Shown piece by piece: positions 33,501 to 43,681 of a DNA stretch of 64,000 nt. The DNA comes from Notospermus geniculatus (Eukaryota; Nemertea; Pilidiophora; Heteronemertea; Lineidae): contig NMRB01000262.1 of assembly GCA_002633025.1 (NCBI GenBank), forward strand, positions 401,585 to 465,584, in the 5' to 3' direction. Every line of letters begins with the position of its first letter. Position 1 is the first letter of the stretch. Position numbers and translations under genes: made by a program. Below the pieces are notes generated by a model, which did not search any database, was not told where the DNA came from, and was given only the letters and a program-made list of their open reading frames with translations.

Positions 33501-36500
33501 ATGCAGGTATACTGTACTTTCTGTACTATCAGGTACCGTACACTACACTGGCATTTACCTCTTTGCTGGCTCCGTTTTCTGCAAATGAAGCTGTGAAAAC
33601 TTGCTGTATCCGACCAAGCAGTGTATTTCTCTTGTACATAATTATGGCATAGATCATCCCAAGTGCTGGTATTTTTGAAGGTTCTATGCCATCCGTGCAA
33701 GTAACCAGTACATCTAACAGGAATTTGCAGCTGGAAAAAAGAAGGTAATATGTCCTTGTGAACAGTAGTGATAGATTTTGAGTTACGTGTAATTCTTATG
33801 GCTGTGATATTTTATTTTACTTTTTTGAAAAAATTAGCTATACTAATCATGTCCAACTTGACTGTAATCATACCAAAGTATTCAACAATAAATAATGTAG
33901 GGGGGGGGGGTTGAATTGTTAACAAACCTTGTCTTCATTTCCTCTATGACTTCATCCCATTGGCAGGTTGTCAGTCCTTCAAAAGTTTTATTCCGGAGGA
34001 CACTTTTTCCACTGGGTGTCATGACTTTGTTCAAGTCCTTGTTGATTGAAGACAACACATCTTTGTGGACCATGTTATTGAGAGAGTTATTTTCCATCAC
34101 AGCCTTCACAGTGACAGATATGTCATGGGTGTGAAGTGCCAGTGAGATTTTTCTTATCTCGATATCGGTGAGTTTTGCCTGTTTTTCGATTTTATACTGA
34201 AATGGATAATGCAAGTGGTAAAACTTGTTGGACCAGTTCTGATTTGGGCTGTGATAAATCGAATCAAAATACACGTACATAGGCCTACATGTGAAACCTT
34301 GATAGTTGAAATAGCGAGGGCCTAGCGCTAGGCCTACATTATTATACTTACAGAGTTGCTTTCAAGCCCAACGTCACCTTTCCATGACGTACTCTTTGAT
34401 CTAGGCCTAGTAGGCCTAGGCCTAGCCTTGGAGGATGAGACAGTGGCTGCTGTGTTGCTGTTACTGGTGGTGATTGCAGACTCTACTGGACCTGGCTGCA
34501 GAAACGGAAGCTGCCTGCAGCTTCTCTTTGACTTTGTTGGGTTCACGCCTAAAAGATAAGATAAGATCAGCCTAAGATCCCACCAAGCATGCCAAGATAG
34601 GCTGGGCCTTATTTTCATCGGTAGGCTAGTGGGTAGCCTAGGCCTATACCGGACGGAAAGTTAAGGTTCTACATCTTCAAAGTAGCCTAGCTCTTTGACA
34701 TGACTGATATCGAACCATGCTGTGCTGATATCTAACCTGCTGTCTGTTGCGGGAAAGGTGACCGCAAACCTCTCTTAATAACCGGCTGGGTTGCTCTCTT
34801 TTTGTAACTTTCAAACGATTCCTTAGCCGAACAGAGGAATGATTTGAAATTCATTATCTTCGTCTCGCAACTCCTGCAACTTCTTGCTGGCACGCCATTC
34901 ATTTGTGCTGCTGTGAGGCCACATGCCTCAATAACAATGGTAAGTTGTCCCCCCTTTATATACTTTGCCTTCGAATCAACCTTAGGACAAAATCTGCACA
35001 GGTTTTCTGGCAAGCCACAAAACTGCGCGACTTTCTCTGGCGTCGCCATGTTGTATCCAAGGAAGCATTGTACACGTGCGTTTGTTTACATACTTACCGT
35101 GTCGTCATTTCCTCTTACGGCACGAGCCAATCACAGCCGAGGTATTCGGTTGTGAAGCCAGGGCTTAACAAGCCAACGTTGAGCCCTGGGAACGAGGTTG
35201 TAGGCCTAACCCTTGCCTAAACCTTCAACGTCAAGATGGTTACATGTACCATAAGTTTCTAGTCTTCTCATCCCGTCTGTCTGTGTGAGACTGCTCACTC
35301 ATTAGCCGTCTAATTATTATGGTTCTGATCTCAAGATCGGAAACCATATTGTTTTTGGTCATGGTGTCTGTCTGTGTATCTGTCTGTCTGTTCAGTCTGT
35401 CACAGCTGTAAGTCTGTTCAGTCTGTCACACCTGTAACTTTGTTCCTGCAAGAGCTACAGACCTGGTAATGTGGCCAACCCCCAGGTAACATGACCTGAG
35501 CTACAAGATGGATTGAAAATTTCATGTCTCTGACACCTGGTTCATGGTGAAATTGATATATCAAAAGTTGAGATTTTGTCTGTCACACTTTTGTTTCTTG
35601 AATAACTTGTCTCCGAGGCCAGGTAGAGCACCAGTAACAAGTTCCTTCCCTATGTTCATGGCCCTTGGCTAGATACTGGCATCCACAAATTTATTGTACA
35701 GGGTCAGCATCATAATGATATCAAATTTGATATTTTGACATAGGGCCTATCGGGAGATCTGCCACAGTAAGCGGCTTAAAACTGCTATCACAACATCATA
35801 ATTCATCCACAGATGTTATTGCAGCTGAAATTTGCAGTTTGCACCTGCTGCTAGGTCGCATGATATTTGCTGATATCATGGCGAGATTTGATATCTAAAT
35901 TTGATAATTTGACATAAGTCAGAATCTGGTGATGGTAGAAGCCTAAAGCCTTCACCTACACCTAGGTTATCAAGGACGAGCTTTCTGATTATGCAATGAC
36001 TTTCAAGGTCAGAGGTCAAGGTCATGGTCAGTCAGTTCTAAAATTCAAATCTAGTGACTCAGAATTTCAGGGGAACACTAATTAGAATCATGCATTAACC
36101 ATCTCCTACAGGTTCAATCAAGGAACCCTGTTCCAGTTATGCAATACTTCTCAAGGTCACAGTAAACTAGCTCTAGAGTTGTAAACTTCTCATCGGAAAC
36201 CATTGACATCGCTCCGATGTCCTTCTCTTGTTTCTTTAAGAAATGGTCTACCGGTAGTGGATTTTTGGGGATTTGTCTGTCTTTCACTGGTAGCTTGGTT
36301 TCAAAATGATGCTGTGGCAACAATAGAAAAAGGTTTTCATTTTGTTCATTATCCTTTGTGCCTGCCTTCGACCAACAAGTACCTTACGATATTTTAATTC
36401 TCCTTTCAGGCGAAGGTCATCATGGGAACAGGTGGAGTATGGCAACTTACAGAATTGGTAAGTAAAATCAAAATTATTTTTTTGTGGCAGAACTATTACA

Positions 36501-39500
36501 TAAAGCTGCATGACACATGGCCACCCTCCATCAGAGAACACAAAAGGAATCGTAAATTTGAGCTATGTATTCATTACCACTCTCTCATGACAGCAAATTT
36601 ACTGTAACAAAACCTGTGGTTGTAGAGGCCTTTTGGCATAGTGTTATGAAATCTTGGAAGTAGGATATCTCTTGGCATAATTGCAATGCTAACAAAGAGA
36701 GGGTGCATTAGGCCTATTTTCCAAGATCTCATAGCATAATGCCAAGAATCCCAACCTCAACAAGTCCATGAAAACCTCTGTTTTTTTTTCAGCACTGTCA
36801 ATATACTCCAGAAGCCCTGCATCCTACAGAGCTCTGCAAAGCTGGGGAATATTCCAGTTGCCCACCCCAAGTTCACTAAAACAATACACCACAGCACTTC
36901 TCCAAGATGAAGGACCCTATTATGAGTACATTGAAGACCAGTGTGTGAAGTACAAAGCCTTGCAGGATGATGTGAAAGCGAAAGGTGGAAGGCCTCCTGT
37001 CAATGAAGGTGTACTCATCTTAGACGAAGTAAAGGTTGTAGGAAAAGTTCTATGGAACTCTAAAAGTGGAAAGATTTCTGGTCTTGCCATGGACTTTTCC
37101 AAGTACACTTCCTTGCAGGATCTGTTCAGTGAGGACAAGGAGGAACCTTCTAGGCAGGCAGCGGAATATGTCCTCCAGTTTTTGTGGCGGGATTTGTCCT
37201 CGGACTTTGATGTAATTGGACCACACTACACAGCAGCAAGCACGATGACTGCCCAGTTTACAACTGCATGCCTGTTTGATGCCCTCCATGCCTTTCAAAT
37301 GTTTTGCTTTAAGGTAAGCCACAATCGAACCTGTCAGTATTTTTTGCAATGTTGATTATTGCAGCTTATCCAAAAAAAACAAAAGTAGCTGGGGAGGTGA
37401 AATGATTCAGGTCTGGAGCTTAAAGACATGTCGTGTTGTCATGTTGACAGTCGTACTTACATCAGAAATTAACACCATGGTGTCAGATAGTAGTGTAAAA
37501 GTGGGGAATTCAACTCACTCCCAAAATCACTGAAATTTCATTTCAGTTAAAATCTCAGTTCAAACAATTTCCAGTAATCATTCAGTTAAAACAAATTCCA
37601 GTAATCACTCAGTTTAAACATTTTAACACAAATTACAAAATTTACAAATTATAAAATTTACAAATTATAAAATTTACAAAATTANTGGAAACATTTTATT
37701 GGAGAGATGGAAATAATTAAATCATGGTAAGGTTTAGAAATTTGGTCATAATCACAAATTTTGTGTGAATTTGAAAATGAAATTATTTTTTTTTAAAAAG
37801 AAAATAATTTTAGATAAATTATTTTATTATGAAAAAAAATCACAAATTTACAAAATTACACAAATTGGAATTTGTGTGATTTTGTTGATTTTGTGTGAAT
37901 TTTATTTTATTGGAATTGTTAACATTATATCATGAAATTATTTTTTTAAAAAGAAAATAATTTTAGATAAATTATTTTATTATGAAAAAAAATCACAAAT
38001 TTACAAAATTACACAATTTTTTGATTTGTGTGATTTTGTTGATTTTGTGTAAATTTTATTTTTTGTAAATTTTATTTTTTGTAAATTTTATTTGTAAATT
38101 TGTAAATTTTGTTATTTTGTAATTTTGTAAATTTTATTTTTGTAAATTTGTAAATTTTGTAATTTTGTAATTTGTAAATTTGTAATTTTTTGTAAATTTT
38201 GTAATTTTGTAAATTTTATAATTTGTAAATTTTGTAAATTTGTAATTTTGTAAATTTTATAATGTGTAAATTTTATAATTTGTAGATTTTGTAATTTGTG
38301 TTAAAATGTTTAAACTGAGTGATTACTGGAATTTGTTTTAACTGAATGATTACTGGAAATTGTTTGAACTGAGATTTTAACTGAAATGAAATTTCAGTGA
38401 TTTTGGGAGTGAGTTGAATTCCCCACTTTTACACTACTTCAGATACTTTAGGCATTGTTATCAAGTGAGAAGATTTCACATTTTCTCTTTCTTCCAGGTT
38501 GTAAGCATTGTACTTGACGGGGCAAGTACGAATCTTGCCATGGTGAAGCTGCTGACGGGACATGGCAAAGGTGCTTATGGTCTCAATGGACCAGAAGAAG
38601 ATGCTCGTCAGGTTACTCCTTGGTTTCCGAACCCGGATTTTGAGGATCTCAAAATTTACTTTGTGATTTGTCCAACTCACCAGGTAAGTTACCATGTTAG
38701 TGGAAGTCAACCTTACTTCAACATGGGCAAAATAACAAGCTTGAAAACCTACACAGGTCAGTAGTAAATAATCCATGTCGCAGTTACCTAAGGATGTTAT
38801 GGTAAATACTGTGGTTTGTGGTTTAATCATTGTGTTCACTTGTGGTGTCTGTTGCACAGCCCTGACACTTTGCCTTGTTGAAGTAAGGTTGACTTCGACT
38901 ATACGACTGCAAGTATTTGTGCCACTTCATTTTACATCTTGATGCTTTAGCTGTTTTTTGCAATGTAATGTGAAATAATGATGATATGATGAGGGTGCCA
39001 CCTTTGATAGCATTTACCTATCTTCTTCCAGTTAAAGAATATGATAAATCAGCTGTTTGCAAGCCAGGACAGCCATGCCAAGGCATTCCAGTATGGCAGT
39101 GATGGGAAGACCTTTGGCTGGAAACAGATTGTCGATATGTGGGAGAGAGAGAAGGCGCGCCGTGACAGTTTTCAGATAAGGATGGTGAAAAACCTCATCA
39201 AAGCCTACATTGACAGGGACTCTTGGACAAAGCTAAATGTGAAACCAGTCAAAATTATGCAAGTGAGTTATGAAGCACTGTCATTGTGACATAAAGGATA
39301 CAATGGGTCATATATGAATAAAAACTAGTAAATGCTTTTACTTGAATTTTGCCGTACATGGCATAACTACAAAACTGCATTACAAAACGAAGTAAATTAG
39401 ATCAGTTTGCTGACGACGAAGTAATTGTTAGTCCCTGGGTTGGAGAGTTGCAGGGTGGCGTCGGCTGTCAAAAAGTGGCAACACTATGGCCCTTTAATAG

Positions 39501-40575
39501 AGCCTTTTCTGCTTTTCTGTAAATGTTCATTCACTAACAACTGTTATTCTGCGTTGATAGCAAGAAGCGGTGTTGGCTGAAATCAAGAGTTATGCGACCC
39601 CTGATAACGGACCACCACCAGATGACGAAGAAGAGGCTCTTGCCACACACGCTTACCTGTCAGCTTGCAGTCAACTTTTCGAGTTTGGCTTTTTGAAATC
39701 TGGACTTGATGCTAGGATAACAGATGTCAACCAGAGTGACATTCTCAACAGCATCAGCAGTGGATTCAAATTCTTCAGATCATGGTTGGACCGCCAAATC
39801 GATGAAAGTAAGTACCAAATGACATATATATGTAGTGGATGGTTTCAAACTACATGTCGATACTTGGGTATGTATCAAAGTGTTGTTATCCAAATCAGAG
39901 CAGCTAGGCTACTTCAGTGCATTTGTATTGTGATGTTTCCTTACAATTTGGTCTTTTATTTGGCTTTTCTTGTTTCAGTTGATGATTTCTCACCAACAGC
40001 ACCAAGGGAGAAACGATTCATTTCGTGGCAGGCAAGTAGTGACAGTTTCTATGTGGACAGCCTTTTAAATACATGTAAAACGGTGACTGTCATGTTTCAT
40101 CTGCCTACATTTATATGTGGCTATGCAGTATTCCTGCTTATCAATACAGTAGGGCAGATTTTAACTTGTTCATTTAATTCCAAGTCAGGATTTAAGTTTT
40201 GTACAGTATATCCATCTATTTTCTTCTCATTTTAGTCGAATGAAAATGCATAAGTTCAAGTCAGTATTCCATTTTCAGACCTATGACCTACTACGAGTGT
40301 GTGTCTACTCCTTCCAGGCATTCTGCCAAGACTACCTGCAACGTCACCCTGGATATTACATCACGCCTCTGAAATTGAATGGTAGCGCTGTAGAGACATT
40401 ATTTAGCCAGTTTAAATTTGCAGCAGGGGGCAAACTGACTTCTGTCAACTACGCATATGCTAAGAGATCGAAAGCACTTCAGAAGGAGGTAAGAGGAACA
40501 GACGTCACAGGATATCGAAATGTTCCACTGCATACGCAGGAGGTACCATTACGAAAGAAACCAAGAAAACCATGA
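24594..40575 (+). CDS. P-superfamily-like transposase, 8 exons, 848 aa
   Basis: Exons: 24594-25557, 36410-36457, 36793-37313, 38498-38683, 39032-39262, 39561-39807, 39979-40031, 40279-40575. Phases agree at every junction and the total is 849 codons. All introns are GT-AG except the last (40032-40278), which is GC-AG (CAG|GCAAGT). The N-terminus is Cys-rich (residues ~6-23) and a basic coiled-coil region follows (~230-290). The RNase-H-like core shows LILDEVKV (D415), IVLDGAST (D518), a CPTHQLKNM motif across an exon junction (~569-577) and LNGSAVETLFSQF (E789), the pattern of P-element/THAP9-type transposases; D415/D518/E789 is my candidate catalytic triad. It would cut and rejoin the element's TIRs in the nucleus. 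No THAP finger is seen. Intron 1 (10.85 kb) contains another transposon. All exons are open, so the gene may still be intact. Confidence 0.8.
26437..28463 (+). CDS. Possible small spliced gene (unrecognised)
   Basis: Exon-like segments with good splice signals: one ending GAGGAAGCAG|gtgaga (to 26451), 27328-27411 (ttttttcag...ACAG|gtaaga), 27556-27590 (tttttcag...CTACAG|gt) and one from about 28434. Phases match, giving a short protein starting MEEADIAEFAMTFPTDEKVV and ending near 28463. I recognise no family. It may be the 5' part of the helicase transcript, a separate small protein, or chance. A 662-bp element is inserted exactly at the third exon's donor. Confidence 0.25.
26484..27124. mobile_element. 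641-bp palindromic element, 7-bp GTTCATG duplication
   Basis: Termini CACGGTGACTTTGCACCATA and complement; long inverted arms continue through 'cttacggaaaatgtactacac' and 'gacccgattttcatgtaccg'. GTTCATG flanks both sides (26477-26483, 27125-27131). The centre is a second palindrome around 'ccaagatggccgcc / ggcggccatcttgg'. No coding capacity. Nested in the helicase/DUF6589 unit. Confidence 0.85.
27593..28254. mobile_element. 662-bp MULE-like element, 9-bp duplication CCTACAGGT
   Basis: TIRs of about 55 bp beginning TAGTTTGGTTCCCGAACCCA at the left, complement at the right. The 9-bp sequence CCTACAGGT flanks both ends (27584-27592, 28255-28263), which fits Mutator-like elements. The duplicated target contains the splice donor CTACAG|GT, so two copies of the donor now flank the element. 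A 154-codon minus-strand frame (27676-28140) fills most of the interior; no domain recognised. Confidence 0.88.
27676..28140 (-). CDS. 154-aa open frame inside the MULE-like element
   Basis: It covers 465 of 662 bp between the TIRs. It starts MANVTKRIQHVQGKSLMFS and contains a moderately hydrophobic stretch and a Lys/Arg-rich C-terminal half. I recognise no transposase or host family. A captured gene fragment (as in Pack-MULEs) is one reading; chance openness in a short element is another. No splice or promoter evidence. Confidence 0.25.
   Translation of the reverse strand: MANVTKRIQHVQGKSLMFSTGNATIEKRRTLFDSEAGKNDKLAELLVKFGGDLCMHAVLVLYTAYISCAEKIGESVMLMLPKRHSRQCVASAARLNQTVCQVTNNQTPKKIRLEILSLTSHNVFHHFVSALLTDHLSENGVGWRVSPLWLESVS
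28739..30361 (+). CDS. RecQ-like SF2 DNA helicase, 540 aa
   Basis: ATP-dependent 3'-5' helicase fold. I take ATG 28739 as start because a normal family N-terminus (MDIFLDSLQDAC) begins there and the frame upstream has no ATG. Motifs: Walker A PTGYGKS (residues ~43-49), motif Ia SPLNSLIEDQ (~74-83), DEVH (145-148), TATAP (~180-184), SAVGMGVD (321-328) and QQTGRAGRDG (349-358), then a Cys cluster resembling the RecQ zinc-binding region (~390-430). There is no HRDC domain, and the protein is shorter than cellular RecQ1/BLM types. The frame is fully open in a single exon. It converges with the DUF6589 gene (stops 406 bp apart) inside the nested transposon, which points to a transposon-encoded helicase acting in its replication or repair rather than a host gene. 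Confidence 0.88.
   Translation: MDIFLDSLQDACAKLNIDFLLKPKQLIALGSLFDDKDVFVNLPTGYGKSLIFQIGAFLMGAKKGIERPVCLVVSPLNSLIEDQIKSLERKGVKSVFLSGANDDKLARDHEFTFVYTNPEFIASPLGRQIFRSSWFEERLCLIAIDEVHCIVEWGYGFRKDYSKLGCLASLFPNVRTLALTATAPKKYFKNIVSSLCLKAPVMVAKIPDRENIIYTIEKRLPAAKGVEGIAAILQPLAEELKKERLNFPLTLVYMPLKYCGYAYRYFEASMPTHEQYEPKGSENPEDRLFGQFHGSYPDNIKSILLTSLKTNGKCRIIFCTSAVGMGVDAPHIRRIIHIGVPRTIEEFYQQTGRAGRDGLPATSTLYFNGNDIGKNRKDLQSAVRDMCKSTDCVRSFVLQYFGYKELRPFSILHECCSRCAASCNFNACSVNQLEQSLMDTSISSVVESDHDDEGSSSTCVSKAVRDCIREKILRYREELEDADSYVTFTHGLTLETIEDICDKLDSITCVEDIMPPATKLWDCDQAQHIFSIISSELGWD
30362..30767. other. Intergenic between convergent helicase and DUF6589 genes
   Basis: A 406-bp tail-to-tail gap. No gene or repeat is seen; polyadenylation signals of both genes would be expected here, but I see no canonical AATAAA that I would assign with confidence. 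Confidence 0.4.
30768..35049 (-). CDS. DUF6589-like protein, 7 exons, 970 aa
   Basis: Exons in transcription order: 35049-34737, 34548-34352, 34196-33928, 33730-33559, 33339-32766, 32430-32162, 31886-30768. All introns are GT-AG, phases match throughout, and the total is 971 codons. N-terminus: a Cys-rich module (CGLPENLCRFC ... CRSCETKI) resembling a zinc-binding DNA-contact domain, then a K/R/S/P-rich linker. The middle and C-terminal parts carry the DUF6589 pattern: VPVGGDQLTRVR (~550), YPIKVELWHAKKAFL (~585) and LRGGQTNNIECDLAQE in the last exon. The domain is of unknown function and is frequent in multi-copy proteins of invertebrates and fungi; a transposase-like RNase-H core is plausible but not shown. 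It starts 150 bp inside the nested element's right end and converges with the helicase. Confidence 0.8.
35319..36204. repeat. Dispersed hairpin-ended repeat, second family
   Basis: It starts with the palindrome atggttctgatctcaagatcggaaaccat and ends tcatcggaaaccattg, with a (gtctgtctgt) tract near the left end and tttcaaggtcagaggtcaaggtca near 36004. The layout (terminal hairpin, simple repeat, nuclear-receptor-like motif) parallels the agctcacc family, but the sequence is different. It lies in intron 1 of the P-like gene outside the nested transposon. Confidence 0.55.
37490..38437. mobile_element. 948-bp AT-rich fold-back element in intron 3
   Basis: Inverted arms of nearly 200 bp starting GTAGTGTAAAAGTGGGGAAT. 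The 8-mers gTCAGATA (37482-37489) and tTCAGATA (38438-38445) flank it with one mismatch. The core is a run of 'gtaaattttgtaa'-type repeats with a single N at 37685. The 8-bp duplication fits hAT or P superfamilies. It accounts for most of intron 3 (37314-38497). Confidence 0.75.
39307..39400. mobile_element. Half copy of the tatgaataaa MITE
   Basis: Matches one arm of the MITEs at 1617-1716 and 50831-50946 (gggtcatatatgaataaaaactagtaaatgcttttactt). It sits in intron 5 of the P-like transposase gene. The second arm is degraded. Confidence 0.45.
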
Positions 40576-40883
40576 CTCCATCAAGTTATTGAACATCAGG
40601 AATGAAATAACAACTGAGTTCAGAATTGTAACCAACAGGGATTTATTGTGTTTGGACGATTGACATTGTACAATGTAACTTCATTGCTGACCTACTTTCC
40701 AAGGTTGCAGGGTTCCAAAGTTGAATAAAACCACGAATGTGTTCCATTTCAGCTTTCTTTCTAGAATGTTTTACCCTTATGTGTTCTGGTATTCAAGTAC
40801 CGACCACATGCATGACATGCTGCCCCAAATTCTGGCCTGATGACGTGATGGCAACATGACAGTCATACTTGCAGTTTTTTTAG

Positions 40884-41650
40884 CAGAGGTTTCATGAAGC
40901 CTGTTTATGGCGTTATCCAACTACTGCAATGGGACAAATACAAATATATCTGAGATCTCAAAAACGCAGGTAAATTCAATGATACACTGATAGAAAAAGT
41001 GTGGAAGTCCCATCTATATACCCAGTGCAGTGGAGCAGGACATAAGGTAAGACGAGTATTTTCTTAAAATACTCCTTGAAATCTCAAAGTCTCCTCCATT
41101 CCAGAACTGAAAGGGTTAAATAATCCTTGAGATTTATCAGTTTGAAATACTTTACTTATGGAATACTCCTTTGTTAAGCAAAAATACTCTTTCAAATTCT
41201 GATAGAAGAGTATGATACTCGTTGCCCTCAAAATTACCGAAAGCCCTGGTGGAGTCAGTCGCCATTTATGCCAGTAGATCCCAGCTGACGCAGGTATCAA
41301 GATAGTAGAAGCCGCATGCCAAATTTTCTTCAATTGCTATCTTACTACAGGACCCCGCCATGCCAGCGCCATGTGTGAACCCTTGCAAGACCAGCCTCGG
41401 GATTCCCATCGCCCATGACAAACCACGGACTTTATGGCTGTGGAGCTCACTACGTCATTGATTCGGAGTGGGAGTAGTAGGCCTAAAGGTGGCACTGACA
41501 CACTGCCGCAATAAAATATAACAAGAAGGCATGACTCCAAAAAAGAATTGCTGATAATTCTAAAGACCCCTGCACCTTCCCAAATTGACTTCCATAAAAA
41601 AAAAGTGGAAGTCATGACCCAGGTAGGGAAAAAGTAAATGAAAGCCCTGT
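40884..41650. mobile_element. Decayed TIR element (tttcatgaagcc...gaaagccctg)
   Basis: The right part (41480-41650) and left part (40884-41030) match the element at 45915-46460 in the opposite orientation (for example gtgtggaagtcccatct and tggaagtcatgaccca). A 'ctttcaaatactc'-rich block at 41060-41240 is extra. It occupies the gap between the convergent ends of the P-like and RG-rich genes. Confidence 0.5.
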
Positions 41651-41790
41651 TGTAGAATGAAATTGTATGTATCATTGCTTGCTTGGCAGCAAGGTTCAAT
41701 GTTGTTACCTATTAAGGAGCATATTCATAGTCAGTAAATTAACATGGCATTGGTATGTTTGGGCTTTGGGGTTATGTTTCCATTGGAAAA

Positions 41791-43681
41791 TTACTTGGCT
41801 CTTCCCCGACCCTGTCCACGAGCACGTCCACGTCCTCCACGGGTGCTAGTGCCAGCAGCACCAGGTTTGCTAAGAGTAAACAAAGAGTCCCTAAGACTGG
41901 CTCCGCCTTTGGACCGTTTACCCTTTTTCTCTGAGGATTTATCGAATTCCCCTTTAATGAAGCCCCCGATTCTGGCATGAACATACTTCCTGATGAAAAT
42001 CCTTGTGAAGTCAGTGATACTGTTGTCATTGGAGATGCATCCAATCCTAGTCCTAGTTGTCTGGTCGCACATTTCATACAGTGACTGTTTTGCTTTTACT
42101 TTTGATACCACAACCTGTTAAGATATAAAACATGTACTCTGATAAGAAATAAATTCAAGTGCAGTGGCGTGTCAAGCTTTTAGTGACTGAATATATATCC
42201 ACTGGCTACATTTTTCATGGCAAAAGTAATGGTAACAACATACATATACTTTCCTGTTTGTAGCCAATTATTAAATGTACAAATTTTTTTATTCTTTCTA
42301 AATAAGCCCAAAACACACATCATAACTGATTTCTGCCTTTTTTGCTGTGTTAGTGGCTGTTGTGTCGGAATATATACTTATTTAAAGACTCGTGAAATAC
42401 TTACTTTTACCAAATCATGTCCATGCTGGCCACCTGGGAACTCGCTACGCACCGTTTCATCAAGGATCCGTAGCAAGGGAAGATAACTGGAGTGTATGAG
42501 ATAAAATCCTCCCCTATCCCTGGCTCGGTGCTGGACTGGAATATGGGCCGTGGCCTTCTCCGAGGCAGGAACAATGACTGCTGCTAAAATCTTCCGCCTC
42601 TGCTGGTAGGTAGGTTCCTTTCGCCGCCTCTTGCAAAGTCTGAACATATCGCCGAGGCAACCACTTGCTAGAACCTGTAAGCCCCAGTCTGGCTGAGGAG
42701 GGATATCACATGTCTGACTTCGAGTCTTCTCAGGGTTGGCATCCTTCCTCCCCCTGCCCCTGCCTCTGCCTCTCGATGACTTCCTGCCAGTGGACAATGA
42801 GCAACTTGTCGTTGGCCTCTCATCCAGTCCCTCGCTCTGAGCTGGCTCAATACCACCAGACCCATAGGCAAAAACGTTATGCTTTATAGAACTGTATATA
42901 CATCTTAGGTCTTCATCACTCCTGTCTATTGGTCGGGGCAACACATCAGTGGCTACATCCAACTCTTGAATCAGGTTGAAGAACTTCAGTTCAATGCCTT
43001 AAAACAAGATAAGATAGGCTAAGGTAAATTTATTGGCTCGGCTGAAAAAAAAGAAGGTGGCCTAAAGTAGGAAATAATGTGTTTTGTTAGCTAGGCCCTA
43101 TTTTTGGTAGGCCCTACCCGTGTTATAAACTAGAGGACCCTCGTAGACCTTAATTCCTCCAAGTGTAGTTAACGATATGAACAAGCCAATACAGGGATGC
43201 AACCGAGGCTTAGCCATAATTGTGTAGTGCATTCGCGTCATGAATGAATAGTTACGCAATGGAGGTGTGCACATTTATTGCACACGTGCACGTAGGCCTA
43301 GGTACATTTCTCCACTGGCACTGCGCCTATTTTTGTTGCATGCCTGAGACAGTTTGTTCGGTTGTCAATTATTTCAAGCCTAGCTTATGCAGGTCTAATC
43401 TGCTAGGCAGTCTTCACAACAGAAGCCAACCAACCTTCATCGCTGAGATCCTTCGTCCAACCAGCACGCATCAAGATTGCCAAATCTGATTTTTCTGCTT
43501 TCATTGCCGAAAATCGCTGCCGTGTTGCCCGAAAGATAGCCAAAACATCCTCTAGTAAGTCCACAAGCCAGGGAGCATCCCATAGAACACTCCCCCGTTT
43601 GTAAAACACGCAATGCCGCTCTTTCAAAACATTTTTTACCAAGAAAGTCTTGAGATTGTCACTTTGACTTGATACCGCCAT
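41791..43681 (-). CDS. RG-rich accessory protein of the giant element, 387 aa
   Basis: Three exons in transcription order: 43681-43435, 42997-42405, 42114-41791. GT-AG introns, phases match, 388 codons. No enzyme motif is visible. Residues ~1-83 form a Trp/Leu-rich N-terminal domain (SVLWDAPWLVDLLEDVLAIF). An SSRGRGRGRGRK tract (~140) precedes a central domain with LPLLRILDETVRSEFPGG. The C-terminus ends in RGGRGRARGQGRGRAK, an RGG-like basic tail typical of nucleic-acid binding. The gene begins ~209 bp inside the right TIR and converges with the P-like transposase, so it is most likely a second protein of the same transposon. I seem to recognise the family from other marine invertebrates but know of no assigned function. 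Confidence 0.7.

Larger units (their letters stand above)
25890..35200. mobile_element. Nested transposon with RecQ-like helicase and DUF6589 genes
   Basis: Short TIRs CAACCTCGTCCCCAGG (25890-25905) and CCTGGGAACGAGGTTG (35185-35200) differ at one base. The 9-mer TAGGCCTAA lies immediately outside both ends (25881-25889, 35201-35209). Extra copies of the end motif occur near the left end (gccttggaacgaggtc at ~25930, cacctcgtccccaac at ~26000). Inside are a + strand helicase gene and a - strand DUF6589 gene, which converge. Without it and the repeat at 35319-36204, intron 1 of the P-like gene would be only ~0.65 kb. Caution: taggccta is a very common word in this genome, so the 9-bp duplication could be partly fortuitous. 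Superfamily not assigned. Confidence 0.6.
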
